Below, one piece after another: positions 1 through 9,100 of a stretch of 64,000 bases of DNA (position 1 is its first letter; each line of letters begins with the position of its first letter). Both the position numbers and the translations under genes were made by a program. The notes under the pieces were generated by a model, which was not told the origin of the DNA, made no database searches, and saw only the letters and a list, made by a program, of their open reading frames with translations. The DNA comes from Azotobacter vinelandii CA. Its GTDB lineage: Bacteria > Pseudomonadota > Gammaproteobacteria > Pseudomonadales > Pseudomonadaceae. The DNA lies in contig NC_021149.1 of the NCBI RefSeq assembly GCF_000380335.1, forward strand, positions 5,198,501 to 5,262,500, given 5' to 3'.

Positions 1-1092
1 CGCCCCGGTCTGCACACCGTCGATGCTGTTGGCGTAGAGGCTGCTGTAGTCGGTGCCGTCGGCGCGCTCCTGGATGCCGTAGGTGGAATTGGCCGAGCCG
101 ACGATGGTGTTGCCCTCGATCCAGGTGCCGGTGGTGGCGTAGAAGTTGCCGGACACCCCGGCGGTGTCGTCGTAGGACTGCAGCAGGACTTCGGCATAGG
201 CGCCGTTCTGCGAATTGTCGTGGATCTGGTTGTCGAGGATTTGCACGTCCTGGGCGCCGTAGACGCGCACCCCGTACAGGCCGTTGCCGTAGATCTCGGC
301 GTTCTGCAGGGTGACGTCGTGGGCCATCTTGAGCTGCACGCCTTCCAGGCCGTTGTCGTAGTAGGCGCCGCCGTCGATCAGGATGTCGTAGGGATGGGGC
401 AGGTCGGATGACCCGCGCTGTACCACCAGGCCGGCGCCGCCGTTGCCGTAGGCGACGTTGTTGCTCAGGACGAAGTCGTTGGTGCTGGTGACGATGTTGA
501 AGCCGTGGCGGTCGTTGTTGTACGAGACGTTGTTCTCGAACACCCCGCCGACCTGGTAGTCGGCGACGAAGCCGTCGAGGCCGTTGTCGTGAGCCACGCT
601 GTCGCGGATCGTCAGGTTGATGGTCTGCTCGTGCGGGTCGAAACCGTAACCGGACATTTCGCGGATTTCCACCCGCTCCAGGGTCACGTCGCGGTCGGCG
701 CCGTCCTGGCCGGGGATGTAGCCGTTGAACCAGCCGTCGACCTTGGCAGACACGTTGTCGCGGTTGCCGTCGAGGGTCAGGTCGCTCATGCCGAAGTTGC
801 TGGTCTCCTCGCCATAAGCCGAGCGCACCATGCCGGTGACGTCCTGCTCCCAGCCATCGACCAGCTTGATGACCGTCTCGCCCATCCCGGCGCCGACGAT
901 ATGGACGTTGCTCTTGATGGTCAGACAACCATCGGAAGGCTCCTCGCCGCCGCTGACCCGATATTCGCCGGCCGGCAGGTAGACGGTGCCGCCGCCCGCC
1001 GCGTGGGCGGCGTCGATCGCCGCCTGGATGGCCGCCGTGTCGTCGCTGACGCCATCGCCCAGTGCTCCGAAATCCTTGACGTTGTAATCCAT
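1..1092 (-). CDS. Mannuronan C-5-epimerase AlgE family, A-module (3' end beyond window)
   Basis: The 364 codons visible, read leftward and running off the left edge, form an AlgE catalytic A-module: it begins MDYNVKDFGALGDGVSDD, continues as a right-handed parallel beta-helix of Asn/Asp-rich turns and keeps the active-site segment YGFDPHE, whose Tyr, Asp and His correspond to catalytic residues of AlgE4 (Y149, D152, H154). The family converts beta-D-mannuronate to alpha-L-guluronate in the alginate polymer outside the cell, needs Ca2+ and is exported by a type I system. An AGGAAG ribosome site lies 7 nt before the ATG. The segment VSGGEEPSDGCLTIKSNVHI is of the AlgE1/2/3/5 kind and unlike AlgE4, E6 or E7. 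Which member this is cannot be decided because the R-modules and any second A-module lie outside the window. Confidence 0.93.
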   Translation of the reverse strand, partial: MDYNVKDFGALGDGVSDDTAAIQAAIDAAHAAGGGTVYLPAGEYRVSGGEEPSDGCLTIKSNVHIVGAGMGETVIKLVDGWEQDVTGMVRSAYGEETSNFGMSDLTLDGNRDNVSAKVDGWFNGYIPGQDGADRDVTLERVEIREMSGYGFDPHEQTINLTIRDSVAHDNGLDGFVADYQVGGVFENNVSYNNDRHGFNIVTSTNDFVLSNNVAYGNGGAGLVVQRGSSDLPHPYDILIDGGAYYDNGLEGVQLKMAHDVTLQNAEIYGNGLYGVRVYGAQDVQILDNQIHDNSQNGAYAEVLLQSYDDTAGVSGNFYATTGTWIEGNTIVGSANSTYGIQERADGTDYSSLYANSIDGVQTGA

Positions 1093-1312
1093 GATCCGCT
1101 TCCTAATCCCGTCGTGTTGCTAGGCCCAGGGCTGCCTGGGAAGTGGAGAAGGAAGAGACGACTGCCGGAAAAGGTTTTCCCTGCCTCTGGCTTCGAGCGC
1201 GACCGCCTGCACCTTGCGCACAAACACGCCCTGCCGGTCGTTCCCGGAGGCGGCGCTCGGGCGCACCGGAACGCGCCTGTCTGTAGGTGAGATTAGATTG
1301 GAAACTTCGGGG

Positions 1313-1348
1313 CAGCCGGCGGCCGGCCGCCTTGCCGACGACCGGCTG
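1313..1348. terminator. GC-rich inverted repeat downstream of algE4
   Basis: CAGCCGG at 1313-1319 pairs with CCGGCTG at 1342-1348 and encloses a second perfect palindrome, GGCGGCCGGCCGCC. It starts 20 nt past the algE4 stop codon. There is no T-tract on the minus strand, so intrinsic termination is an inference; it may instead protect the mRNA 3' end. Confidence 0.4.
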
Positions 1349-1367
1349 TGTGGCGGAGCGGGACGCG

Positions 1368-3029
1368 CTAGACGATCGTCCCGGCCTGCGTGCCGCTGTC
1401 GCCGAGCACTTCGAGTTCGGTGGTCGTCCCGGTCGCGGCGAAGACCACATTGGCGGCGGAAAGATCGCCCGTGTGGTCGCCGTCCAGGGCGACCTCGAAG
1501 CGCCGTCCCTCGGCATCCGCCTCGAAGCTTTTCAGGTAGGTGCGCGTGCCCTCGGCGTTGGTCTTCAGGAGCAGGGTGCCGCCATAGCCGTCGCCCAGAC
1601 CGGAAAAGCCCAGCGCGGACAGGTCGATGCGATCCTCACTGGCCTCGAAGTCGAGGATCAGGTCGTTGAACACCGCCGTGTCGGTACGGTAGCTGTCCTC
1701 GCGGGCGGAAAACACGAAGGTGTCGGCGCCCGCGCCGCCGCTCAGCCGGTCGCGCCCGGCGCCGCCGTCGAGGATGTCGTCGCCGGCCCCGCCGTCCAGG
1801 CGATCGGCGCCGGAGCCGCCCTGGAGCTGGTCGTCCGCGTCGCCGCCGACCAGTGGCTCGCCGTCGCTTCCCGCGGACGGCTGTTGCGGTGTCGCGCCGG
1901 GTTCGCCGGATACCGTCGAGTGAGGTCCGTACAGTTGGATGGGCTGTTGCACCCCGGCGATGTCGTTGTCGATCAGGCTGCTGTAGTCGGTGCCGTCGTT
2001 GCGCTCCTGGATGCCGTAGGTGGAGTTGGCCGAGCCGCTGATGGTGTTGCCCTCGATCCGGGTGTTCAGGGTCGTGTAGTAGGTGCCGGACGCCCCGGCG
2101 GTATCGTCGAAGGACTGCAGCAGGACCTCGGGCACGGCGGCCGCCTGCGCGTTGTCGTGGATCTGGTTATCGAGGATCTGCACGTCCTCGGCGCCGTAGA
2201 CGCGCACCCCGGAGGAGCCGTTGCCGTGGATATCGGCGTTCTGCAGGGTGATGTCGCTGGTCATCTTGAGCAGCACGCCTTCGCGGGCGTTGTCGTAGTA
2301 GGCGCCGCCGTCGATCAGGATGTTGCTGGGCAGCGCGAGGTCCTCCAGACCCCGCTGCACCACCAGGCCGCTGCTGCCGTTGCCGTAGGCGACGTTGTTG
2401 GTCATGACGAAATCGTGGGTGCTGGTGACCACGTTGAAGCCGTGGCGGTCGTTGGCGTAGGCGACGTTGTTCTCGAACACGCTGTCGACCAGGTAGTCGG
2501 CGACGAAGCCGTCGAGGCCGTTGTCGTGGGCCACGCTGTCGCGGATCGTCAGGTTGATGGTCTGCTCGTGGGGGTCGAAGCCGTAGCCGGACATCTCGCG
2601 GACCTCCACCCGCTCGATGGTCACGTCGCGGTCGGCGCCGTCCCCGCCGGGGATATAGCCGTTGAACCAGCCGTCGACCTTGCCGCTGGTGTTGTCGCGG
2701 TTGCCGTCGAGGGTCAGGTCGCGCATGCCGAAGTTGCTGGTTTCCTCGCCGTAGGCCGAGCGGACCATGCCGGTGATCTTCTGGTCGGAGCCGTCGATCA
2801 GCTTGATCACCGTCTCGCCCATGCCGGCACCGGCCAGGTAGACGCCGTCCTTGAGCATCAGGCAGCCGTCGCCCGGCTCCCCGGCGGCGCTGACCCGGTA
2901 CTCGCCGGCCGGCAGGTAGACGGTACCGCCACCGGCGGCGTAGGCGGCATCGATCGCCGCCTGGATGGCGGCCCGGTCGTCGCTGACGCCGTCGCCCAAT
3001 GCACCGAAATCCTTGACGTTGTAATCCAT
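1368..3029 (-). CDS. algE4: Mannuronan C-5-epimerase AlgE4 (A-R)
   Basis: Secreted Ca2+-dependent alginate epimerase. The 553-aa product is one catalytic A-module (about residues 1-385, with YGFDPHE near 149-155) followed by one R-module (about 390-535) with GGxGxDxLx nonapeptide repeats that bind calcium in a parallel beta-roll, and a tail ending in QAGTIV. Length, A-R layout and sequence match A. vinelandii AlgE4, the processive enzyme that makes alternating MG blocks. The start is the ATG at 3029, preceded by GGAAGCGGAG; the frame stays open 34 codons upstream, but every gene in the cluster begins MDYNVKDFG or MEYNVKDFG at this point. It is separated from algE6 by 274 bp containing a long hairpin, so the two may be transcribed separately. 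Confidence 0.97.
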   Translation of the reverse strand: MDYNVKDFGALGDGVSDDRAAIQAAIDAAYAAGGGTVYLPAGEYRVSAAGEPGDGCLMLKDGVYLAGAGMGETVIKLIDGSDQKITGMVRSAYGEETSNFGMRDLTLDGNRDNTSGKVDGWFNGYIPGGDGADRDVTIERVEVREMSGYGFDPHEQTINLTIRDSVAHDNGLDGFVADYLVDSVFENNVAYANDRHGFNVVTSTHDFVMTNNVAYGNGSSGLVVQRGLEDLALPSNILIDGGAYYDNAREGVLLKMTSDITLQNADIHGNGSSGVRVYGAEDVQILDNQIHDNAQAAAVPEVLLQSFDDTAGASGTYYTTLNTRIEGNTISGSANSTYGIQERNDGTDYSSLIDNDIAGVQQPIQLYGPHSTVSGEPGATPQQPSAGSDGEPLVGGDADDQLQGGSGADRLDGGAGDDILDGGAGRDRLSGGAGADTFVFSAREDSYRTDTAVFNDLILDFEASEDRIDLSALGFSGLGDGYGGTLLLKTNAEGTRTYLKSFEADAEGRRFEVALDGDHTGDLSAANVVFAATGTTTELEVLGDSGTQAGTIV

Positions 3030-3257
3030 ATCTCCGCTTCCCGGTTCCGAGTGGAGCAGCCGAAGCTGCCTGGAAAAAGTGGAGCGGGAAGAGACGACGC
3101 CCGAACGGGCCGGTCCCGTCTCCGGTTGCAACGCGACTGCCTGGCCCTTGCACAGAGTGCCTCGTGGCGGTCTTTCGAAGCGGCCCGGAAAGGCGCTCGG
3201 ATGAAACGGCCCACGCGCTTATCTGAGTGAGAGTGAAGCAGTCCCCATCCGTTCGCC

Positions 3258-3292
3258 CGGCCGTCGGCGAACGGCGCACTCGCCGACGGCCG
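3258..3292. terminator. 13-bp perfect hairpin after algE6
   Basis: CGGCCGTCGGCGA at 3258-3270 is the exact reverse complement of 3280-3292, with a 9-nt loop. It lies 12 nt beyond the algE6 stop on the minus strand. No U-tract follows; a terminator or 3'-end stabiliser role is inferred from position. Confidence 0.5.
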
Positions 3293-3303
3293 GAGGCGCC
3301 GTC

Positions 3304-5928
3304 TCAGACGGTCGGATCGTCCGGCTGGCCGCTGGCGCCTATCACCCCGAGTTCGCCGGCCGCCGCAGCGTCGGTCGCGGCGAAGACGATGTTGTCGGCC
3401 GACAGCGCGGCGGCATGGTCGCCCTCCAGGGCCACCTCGAAGCTCAGACCCTGGGCGTCCGCCTCGTAGCTCTTCAGGTAGGTGCGCGTGCCGTCGTCGC
3501 TGACGCTCACCGCCAGGCTACCGGCATAGCCGTTGCCCAGGCCGGAAAAGCCCAGCGCCGAGACGTCGATCCTGTCCTGGCTCGGATCGAAGTCGAGGAT
3601 GCGGTCGCCGAAGGTCCCCAGCGGCGAGCGGTGGCTGTCCTCGCGCAGGGCGAAGCGGAAGGTGTCGGCGCCCTCGCCGCCGCTCAGCTTGTCGCGACCG
3701 GCGCCGCCGTCGAGCAGGTCGTTGCCGGCGTAGCCGTACAACTGGTCGGCGCCGCCGCCGCCGAGGATCTGCTCGCTGCCCAGGGTGCCGTGCAACTCGT
3801 CGTCGAGGTCGCTGCCGACCACCGGCGTTCCCTCGACATTGGGATCGACCGGCACGGGCGTGGCGAACAGGATGTTGTCGGCCGACAACGCGGCGGCATG
3901 GTTGCCCTGCAGGCTGACCTCGAAGGAGCGGCCCTCGGCATCCGTCTCGTAGCTCTTCAGGTAGGTGCGCGTGCCGTCGTCGCTGACGCTCACCGCCAGG
4001 GTGCCGGCGTAGCCGTTGCCCAGGCCGGTGAAGCCGAGCGCCGATACGTCGAGCTTGTCCTGGGTCGGATCGAAGTCGAGGATCAGGTCGCTGAAGGTGC
4101 CCGCCGCCGAGCGCTGGCTGTCCTCGCGCAGGGCGAAGCGGAAGGTGTCGGCGCCCTCGCCGCCGGTCAGCCGGTCGCGCCCGGCGCCGCCGTCGAGCAG
4201 GTCGCCGCCGCCATAGCCGTACAATTGGTCGGCGCCGCCGCCGCCGCTGATCTCCTCGCCGAGCAGGGTGCCGTGCAACTGGTCGTCGAGGTCGCTGCCG
4301 ACGATCGGTTGCGCCTCGGCGCTGGGGTCGACCGGGGTGGCCGCGGCGAAGACGATGTTGCCCGCCGACAGGGTCGCGGCATGGTTGCCGTCCAGCGCCA
4401 GTTCGAAGGAGCGGCCTTGGGCGTCCGCGTCGTAGCTCTTCAGGTAGGTGCGCAGGCCGTCGGCGCTGAGGCTCACCGCCAGGGTGCCGGCGTAGCCGTT
4501 GCCCAGGCCGATGAAACCGAGCGCCGACACGTCGATCTTGTCCTGGCTCGGATCGAAGTCGAGGATCAGGTCGCTGAAGGTGCCCAGCGGCGAGCGATGG
4601 CTGTCCTCGCGCAGGGCGAAGCGGAAGGTGTCGGCGCCCAGGCCGCCGGTCAGCCGGTCGCGCCCGGCGCCGCCGTCGAGCAGGTCGTCGCCGGCCCCGC
4701 CGTCCAGGCGATCGTCGCCGGCTCCGCCGCTGATCTGCTCGCCGACGTCGCTGCCGATCAGCACGTCGTTGCCGTCGGTCCCTTGCGGCGGCGCGCTGAC
4801 AGTGCCGGAGACCGTCGAATTCGGACCGTACAGGTGGGCAGCCTCCTGCACGCCGTTGATGGTGTTGCCGACCAGGCTGCTGAAGTCGGTGCCGTCGTTG
4901 CGCTCCTGCACGCCGTAGGTGGAGTTGGCCGAGCCGGTGATGGTGTTGCCCTCGACCCGGGTGTTCAGGGTCGTGTAGTAGTTGCCGGACACGCCGAGGG
5001 TATCGTCGTAGGACTGCAGCAGCACTTCCGGGGCGACGGCCGTCTTCGCGTTGTCGTGGATCTGGTTGCCGAGGATCTGCACGCCCTGGGCGCCGTAGAC
5101 GCGCACCCCGGAGGAGCCGTTGCCGTGGATATCGGCGTTCTGCACGGTGACGTTGTTGCTCATCTTGACCAGCACGCCTTCCAGGCCGTTGTCGTAGTAG
5201 GAGCCGCCGTCGATCAGGATATTCTCGGGATGGGCGAGGTTTTCCGAACCCCGCTGCACCACCAGGCCGTTGCCGCCGTTGCCGTAGGCGACGTTGTTGC
5301 GCATGACGAAGTCGTTGGTGCTGGTGACGATGTTGAAGCCGTGGCGGTCGTTGGCGTAGGCGACGTTGTTCTCGAAGGTTCCGCCGATCTGGTAGTCGGC
5401 GACGAAGCCGTCGAGGCCGTTGTGATGGGCCACGCTGTCGCGCAGCACCAGGTTGATGGTCTGCTCGTGGGGGTCGAAGCCGTAGCCGGACATCTCGCGG
5501 ACCTCCACCCGCTCGATGGTCACGTTGCGATCGGCGCCCGGCTGGCCGGGGGCATAGCCGTTGAACCAGCCGTCGACCTTGTCGACGGTGTTGGCGCGGT
5601 TGCCGTCCAGGGTCAGGTCGCGCATGCCGAAGTTGCTGGTTTCCTCGCCGAAGGGCGAGCGGACTATGCCGGTGATCTTCTGGGCCGAGCCGTCGACCAG
5701 TTTGATCACCGTCTGGCCCATGCCGGCGCCGGCCAGGTAGACGTTGTCCCTGAGCGTCAGGCAGCCGTCGGAAGGTTCCCCGGCGGCGCTGACCCGGTAT
5801 TCGCCGGGCGGCAGGTAGACGGTACCGCCGCCCGCGGCGTGAGCGGCGTCGATCGCCGCCTGGATGGCGACCCGGTCGTCGCTGACGCCGTCGCCCAGTG
5901 CTCCGAAATCCTTGACGTTGTAATCCAT
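3304..5928 (-). CDS. algE6: Mannuronan C-5-epimerase AlgE6 (A-R-R-R)
   Basis: Secreted Ca2+-dependent alginate epimerase of 874 aa: an A-module (about 1-385, with the active-site YGFDPHE) and three R-modules joined by VDPSAEAQP- and VDPNVEGTP-type linkers. Each R-module holds the GGAGRDRLTGG calcium-binding repeats and a DFDPSQDKIDVSALGF block. Length and A-R1-R2-R3 layout match A. vinelandii AlgE6, which introduces contiguous guluronate stretches and so gel-forming alginate. The ATG at 5928 is preceded by GGAAGCGGAG, the same leader as algE4. The three R-modules repeat every 483 bp and are very similar to those of the adjacent seven-module gene, as expected if duplication and gene conversion act across the cluster. 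The hydrophilic C-terminal tail is the usual location of a type I secretion signal; the exporter genes are not in the window. Confidence 0.96.
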   Translation of the reverse strand: MDYNVKDFGALGDGVSDDRVAIQAAIDAAHAAGGGTVYLPPGEYRVSAAGEPSDGCLTLRDNVYLAGAGMGQTVIKLVDGSAQKITGIVRSPFGEETSNFGMRDLTLDGNRANTVDKVDGWFNGYAPGQPGADRNVTIERVEVREMSGYGFDPHEQTINLVLRDSVAHHNGLDGFVADYQIGGTFENNVAYANDRHGFNIVTSTNDFVMRNNVAYGNGGNGLVVQRGSENLAHPENILIDGGSYYDNGLEGVLVKMSNNVTVQNADIHGNGSSGVRVYGAQGVQILGNQIHDNAKTAVAPEVLLQSYDDTLGVSGNYYTTLNTRVEGNTITGSANSTYGVQERNDGTDFSSLVGNTINGVQEAAHLYGPNSTVSGTVSAPPQGTDGNDVLIGSDVGEQISGGAGDDRLDGGAGDDLLDGGAGRDRLTGGLGADTFRFALREDSHRSPLGTFSDLILDFDPSQDKIDVSALGFIGLGNGYAGTLAVSLSADGLRTYLKSYDADAQGRSFELALDGNHAATLSAGNIVFAAATPVDPSAEAQPIVGSDLDDQLHGTLLGEEISGGGGADQLYGYGGGDLLDGGAGRDRLTGGEGADTFRFALREDSQRSAAGTFSDLILDFDPTQDKLDVSALGFTGLGNGYAGTLAVSVSDDGTRTYLKSYETDAEGRSFEVSLQGNHAAALSADNILFATPVPVDPNVEGTPVVGSDLDDELHGTLGSEQILGGGGADQLYGYAGNDLLDGGAGRDKLSGGEGADTFRFALREDSHRSPLGTFGDRILDFDPSQDRIDVSALGFSGLGNGYAGSLAVSVSDDGTRTYLKSYEADAQGLSFEVALEGDHAAALSADNIVFAATDAAAAGELGVIGASGQPDDPTV

Positions 5929-6127
5929 ATCTCCGCTTCCCGATCCCATGTGAGGCAGCCGAAGCCGCTTGGAAAGAGGAGCGGGCGAGAACGTCCGCTC
6001 CAGCCTCTGACGCGATTGCCCGGTCCTTGCGCCTGACGCCCGCGGCGGCCCTTGGCGAAGCCCCGCGTACGACGCCCGGGCAAAGCATTCCTTGCGTTGC
6101 CGTGGATGAGGGGTGGAAAGGATTCGT

Positions 6128-6156
6128 CCCGCGAACGGCGGTCCGCCGCTCGCGGG
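6128..6156. terminator. Hairpin after the R-module gene
   Basis: CCCGCGA (6128-6134) pairs with TCGCGGG (6150-6156) and CGGCGG (6136-6141) with CCGCCG (6143-6148), separated by one A/C mismatch and a 1-nt turn; it would open to form a small loop. It lies 11 nt past the stop of the seven-R gene. No U-tract. Confidence 0.45.
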
Positions 6157-6166
6157 AAACGCCGTA

Positions 6167-9100
6167 TCAGACGATCTGGTCCTCCGGCAGGCTGCTGGCG
6201 CCTATCACTTCGAGTTCGGTGGCCACCGGAGCGGCCGCGGCGAAGACGATGTTGCTCGCCGACAAGGTCGCGCTGTGGTTGCCGTCCAGCGCCAGTTCGA
6301 AGGAATGGCCCTGGGCGTCCGCGTCGTAGCTCTTCAGGTAGGTGCGCGCGCCCTCGACGTTGGTCGAGACCGCCAGGGTGCCGGCGTAGCCATTGCCCAG
6401 GCCGGTGAAGCCGAGCGCCGACACGTCGATCTTGTCCTGGTTCGGGTCGAAGTCGAGGATCTGGTCGCTGAAGGTTCCCGTGGGCGAGCGGTGGCTGTCC
6501 TCGCGCAGGCTGAAGCGGAAGGTATCGGCACCCTCGCCGCCGCTCAGCTTGTCGCGCCCGGCGCCGCCGTCGAGCAGGTCGTTGCCGGCGTAGCCGTACA
6601 ACTGGTCGGCGCCGCCGCCGCCGAGGATCTGCTCGCTGCCCAGGGTACCGTGCAGCTCGTCGTCGAGGTCGCTGCCGACCACCGGCGTTCCCTCGACGTT
6701 GGGATCGACCGGCACGGCCGCGCCGAAGACGATGTTGCTCGCCGACAGGGTCGCGGCGTGGTTGCCGTCCAGCGCCAGCTCGAAGCTCCGACCCTCGGCA
6801 TCCGCTTCGTAGCTCTTCAGGTAGGTGCGCAGGCCGTCGACGCTGGTGGTCACCGCCAGGGTGCCGGCGTAGCCGTTGCCCAGGCCGGTGAAGCCGAGCG
6901 CCGACACGTCGATCTTGTCCTGGTTCGGGTCGAAGTCGAGGATCTGGTCGCTGAAGGTCCCCGCCGCCGAGTGGTGGCTGTCCTCGCGCAGGCTGAAGCG
7001 GAAGGTGTCGGCGCCCTCGCCGCCGCTCAATTTGTCGCGCCCGGCGCCGCCGTCGAGCAGGTCGTTGCCGGCATAGCCGTACAACTGGTCGGCGCCGCCG
7101 CCGCCGAGAATCTGCTCGCTGCCCAGGGTGCCGTGCAACTCGTCGTCGAGGTCGCTGCCGACGATCGGCGTCCCCTCGACGTTGGGATCGACCGGCACGG
7201 CCGCGCCGAAAACGATGTTGGCGGCCGACAGGGTCGCGGCGTGGTTGCCGTCCAGCGCCAGCTCGAAGCTCCGACCCTCGGCATCCGCCTCGTAGCTTTT
7301 CAGGTAGGTGCGCGTGCCCTCGAGGTTGGTGGTCACCGCCAGGGTGCCGGCGTAGCCGTTGCCCAGGCCGGTGAAGCCGAGCGCCGACACGTCGATCTTG
7401 TCCTGGTTCGGGTCGAAGTCGAGGATCTGGTCGCTGAAGGTTCCCGCGGGCGAGCGGTGGCTGTCCTCGCGCAGGCTGAAGCGGAAGGTGTCGGCGCCCT
7501 CGCCGCCGCTCAGCTTGTCGCGCCCGGCGCCACCGTCGAGCAGGTCGTTGCCGGCGTAGCCGTACAACTGGTCGGCACCGCCGCCGCCGAGGATCTGCTC
7601 GCTGCCCAGGGTGCCGTGCAACTCGTCGTCGAGGTCGCTGCCGATCACCGGCGTTCCCTCGACGTTGGGATCGACCGGCACGGCCGCGCCGAACAGGATG
7701 TTGTCGGCCGACAGCGCGGCGGCATGGTTGCCCTGCAGGCTGATCTCGAAGGAGCGGCCCTCGGCATCCGTCTCGTAGCTCTTCAGGTAGGTGTGCGTGC
7801 CGTCGACGCTGGTAGTCACCGCCAGGGTACCGGCGTAGCCGTTGCCCAGGCCGGTGAAGCCGAGCGCCGACACGTCGATCTTGTCCTGGGTCGGATCGAA
7901 GTCGAGGATCTGGTCGCTGAAGGTCCCCGCCGCCGAGCGGTGGCTGTCCTCGCGCAGGCTGAAACGGAAGGTGTCGGCGCCCTCGCCGCCGGTCAGCTTG
8001 TCGCGCCCGGCGCCGCCGTCGAGCACATCGGCACCGCCATAGCCGTACAGCCGGTCGGCCCCACCGCCGCCGCTGATCTCCTCGCCGAGCACGGTGCCGT
8101 GCAACTGGTCGTCGAGATCGCTGCCGACGATCGGCGTTCCCTCGACGCTGGGATCGACCGGGGTGGCCGCGGCGAAGACGATGTTGGCGGCCGACAGGGT
8201 CGCGCTGTGGTTGCCGTCCAGCGCCAGCTCGAAGGAACGGCCCTGGGCGTCCGCCTCGTAGCTCTTCAGGTAGGTGCGCGTGCCCTCGGCGTTGGTCGAG
8301 ACCGCCAGGGTGCCGGCGTAGCCGTTGCCCAGGCCGGTGAAACCGAGCGCCGATACGTCGATCTTGTCCTGGTTCGGGTCGAAGTCGAGGATCTGGTCGC
8401 TGAAGGTTCCCGTGGGCGAGCGGTGGCTGTCCTCGCGCAGGCTGAAGCGGAAGGTGTCGGCACCCTCGCCGCCGCTCAGCTTGTCGCGCCCGGCGCCGCC
8501 GTCGAGCAGGTCGTTGCCGGCGTAGCCGTACAACTGGTCGGCACCGCCGCCGCCGAGGACCTGCTCGCTGCCCAGGGTACCGTGCAACACGTCGTCGAGG
8601 TCGCTGCCGACGATCGGCGTCCCCTCGACGTTGGGATCGACCGGCACGGCCGCACCGAAGACGATGTTGGCGGCCGACAGGGTCGCTGCATGGTTGCCGT
8701 CCAGCGCCAGCTCGAAGCTCCGCCCCTCGGCATCCGCCTCGTAGCTCTTCAGATAGGTGCGCAGGCCGTCGGCGCTGGTGGTCACCGCCAGGGTGCCGGC
8801 GTAGCCGTTGCCCAGGCCGGTGAAGCCGAGCGCCGACACGTCGATCTTGTCCTGGTTCGGGTCGAAGTCGAGGATCTGGTCGCTGAAGGTCCCCGCCGCC
8901 GAGCGGTGGCTGTCCTCGCGCAGGCTGAAGCGGAAGGTGTCGGCGCCCTCGCCGCCGGTCAGCTTGTCGCGCCCGGCGCCGCCGTCGAGCAGATCGTTGC
9001 CGGCGTAGCCGTACAAGCGGTCGGCGCCGCCGCCGCCGAGGATCTGCTCGCTGCCCAGGGTGCCGTGCAGCTCATCGTCGAGGTCGCTGCCGACCACCGG